Origin: DASSFZ01 sp036514635
GTDB lineage: Bacteria > Chloroflexota > Anaerolineae > Fen-1058
Direction of reading: 5' to 3'
Assembly (NCBI GenBank): GCA_036514635.1
Contig: DATBWU010000145.1
Location: 1-51,801, forward strand
Length of the DNA stretch: 51,801 bases
Shown here: one piece after another, positions 51,538-51,801 of the stretch
How positions within the stretch are numbered: position 1 is the first letter of the stretch
Layout: each line of letters begins with the position of its first letter
The notes under the pieces: generated by a model
Seen by the model: only the letters and a program-made list of their open reading frames with translations
Told to the model about the DNA's origin: nothing
The model's database searches: none
Made by a program: the position numbers and the translations under genes

Positions 51538-51801
51538 TTAGAGCTGTGCGAAGAAGTCATGGAAAGCATCCAGCAGGTAGTCCAGTCGCGCCTCGTCCAA
51601 GCCCGGATACACCCCCACGAAGAACGCCCCGCGCAACACGAGGTCCGAGTTGGGCAACGCCCCCACCACCCGCCGCTCAATCCCCCGATACCCCGGCTGC
51701 GCCAGGATGTGCCCCGAAAACAAATACCGCGTCTCGATGTGGCGCGCTTCCAGGAAACGCGTCACCTGCTGCCGCGTGAACGGCGCTCCCACGCGCACCG
51801 T
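51538..51801 (-). CDS. RfbH-like DegT/DnrJ/EryC1 protein, C-terminal part
   Basis: The last about 87 residues of a minus-strand gene whose start lies beyond the window. The segment VGAPFTRQQVTRFLEARHIETRYLFSGHILAQPGYRGIERRVVGALPNSDLVLRGAFFVGVYPGLDEARLDYLLDAF matches the C-terminal end of sugar aminotransferase-fold enzymes, most like RfbH (E1, CDP-6-deoxy-D-xylo-4-hexulose-3-dehydrase): the GHILAQP and FFVGVYPG segments are typical. The Lys/His that separates E1 from aminotransferases is off the window, so the activity is not settled. It fits the polysaccharide theme of this end. Confidence 0.8.
   Translation of the reverse strand, partial: TVRVGAPFTRQQVTRFLEARHIETRYLFSGHILAQPGYRGIERRVVGALPNSDLVLRGAFFVGVYPGLDEARLDYLLDAFHDFFAQL

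Overview
The window looks like chromosomal DNA from a high-GC member of the Chloroflexota (Anaerolineae-like), probably from a metagenome assembly. This is inferred from several traits: three Hanks-type Ser/Thr kinases, many exported proteins with Pro/Thr-rich linkers, TgpA-type transglutaminase and DUF4349 lipoprotein families, and intergenic regions packed with palindromes and 7-8 bp tandem repeats. No rRNA or conserved marker able to fix the taxon is present. No prophage, transposase or CRISPR array was seen.

Layout. 1-4.4 kb: end of a transglutaminase gene convergent with a small operon (coiled-coil/HhH protein, exported anchor protein, Ser/Thr kinase). 4.4-8.5 kb: a kinase fused to beta-sandwich repeats and an FGE-like domain, then scpB. 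8.5-14.1 kb: a small secreted protein, a CDF metal exporter and a YfhO-like membrane protein. 14.4-23.7 kb: one very large secreted-protein gene (about 2,900 codons; metalloprotease-like domain, CARDB-like repeats, seven-blade propeller, PKD) split into three reading frames, preceded by a BsuPI-like lipoprotein and a 41-residue membrane peptide. 24.7 kb: tRNA-Pro. 24.8-30.4 kb: a polyamine ABC importer (potABCD order) ending in a class III aminotransferase. 30.8-34.1 kb: a Fur/Zur regulator with its own palindromic operator, followed by znuA-znuC-znuB. 34.2-40.9 kb: MFS transporter, a lone CoA-transferase beta-like protein lacking the catalytic Glu, a beta-solenoid-like membrane protein, a kinase overlapping an alcohol dehydrogenase, and a DUF4349 lipoprotein. 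41.3-45.5 kb: a clpB gene broken by a frameshift and two deletions, a PPOX-family protein and an intact clpC. 45.6-51.8 kb: a histidine phosphatase, then an ECF sigma factor with a structured leader, a transmembrane anti-sigma factor with an extracellular LamG domain, a membrane protein with a degenerate GGDEF-like domain, an undecaprenyl-phosphate sugar transferase and the end of an RfbH-like aminotransferase.

Functionally, the polyamine and zinc operons are conventional uptake units. The last 5 kb reads as an envelope-sensing and polysaccharide-initiation locus: an external lectin-like domain could gate a sigma factor next to sugar-transfer genes. The most unusual items are that sensor locus, the huge frameshifted secreted protein with a DDGGTPF propeller, the three-lesion clpB remnant, and the heptamer repeat tracts that run into coding sequence and become seven-residue protein repeats.
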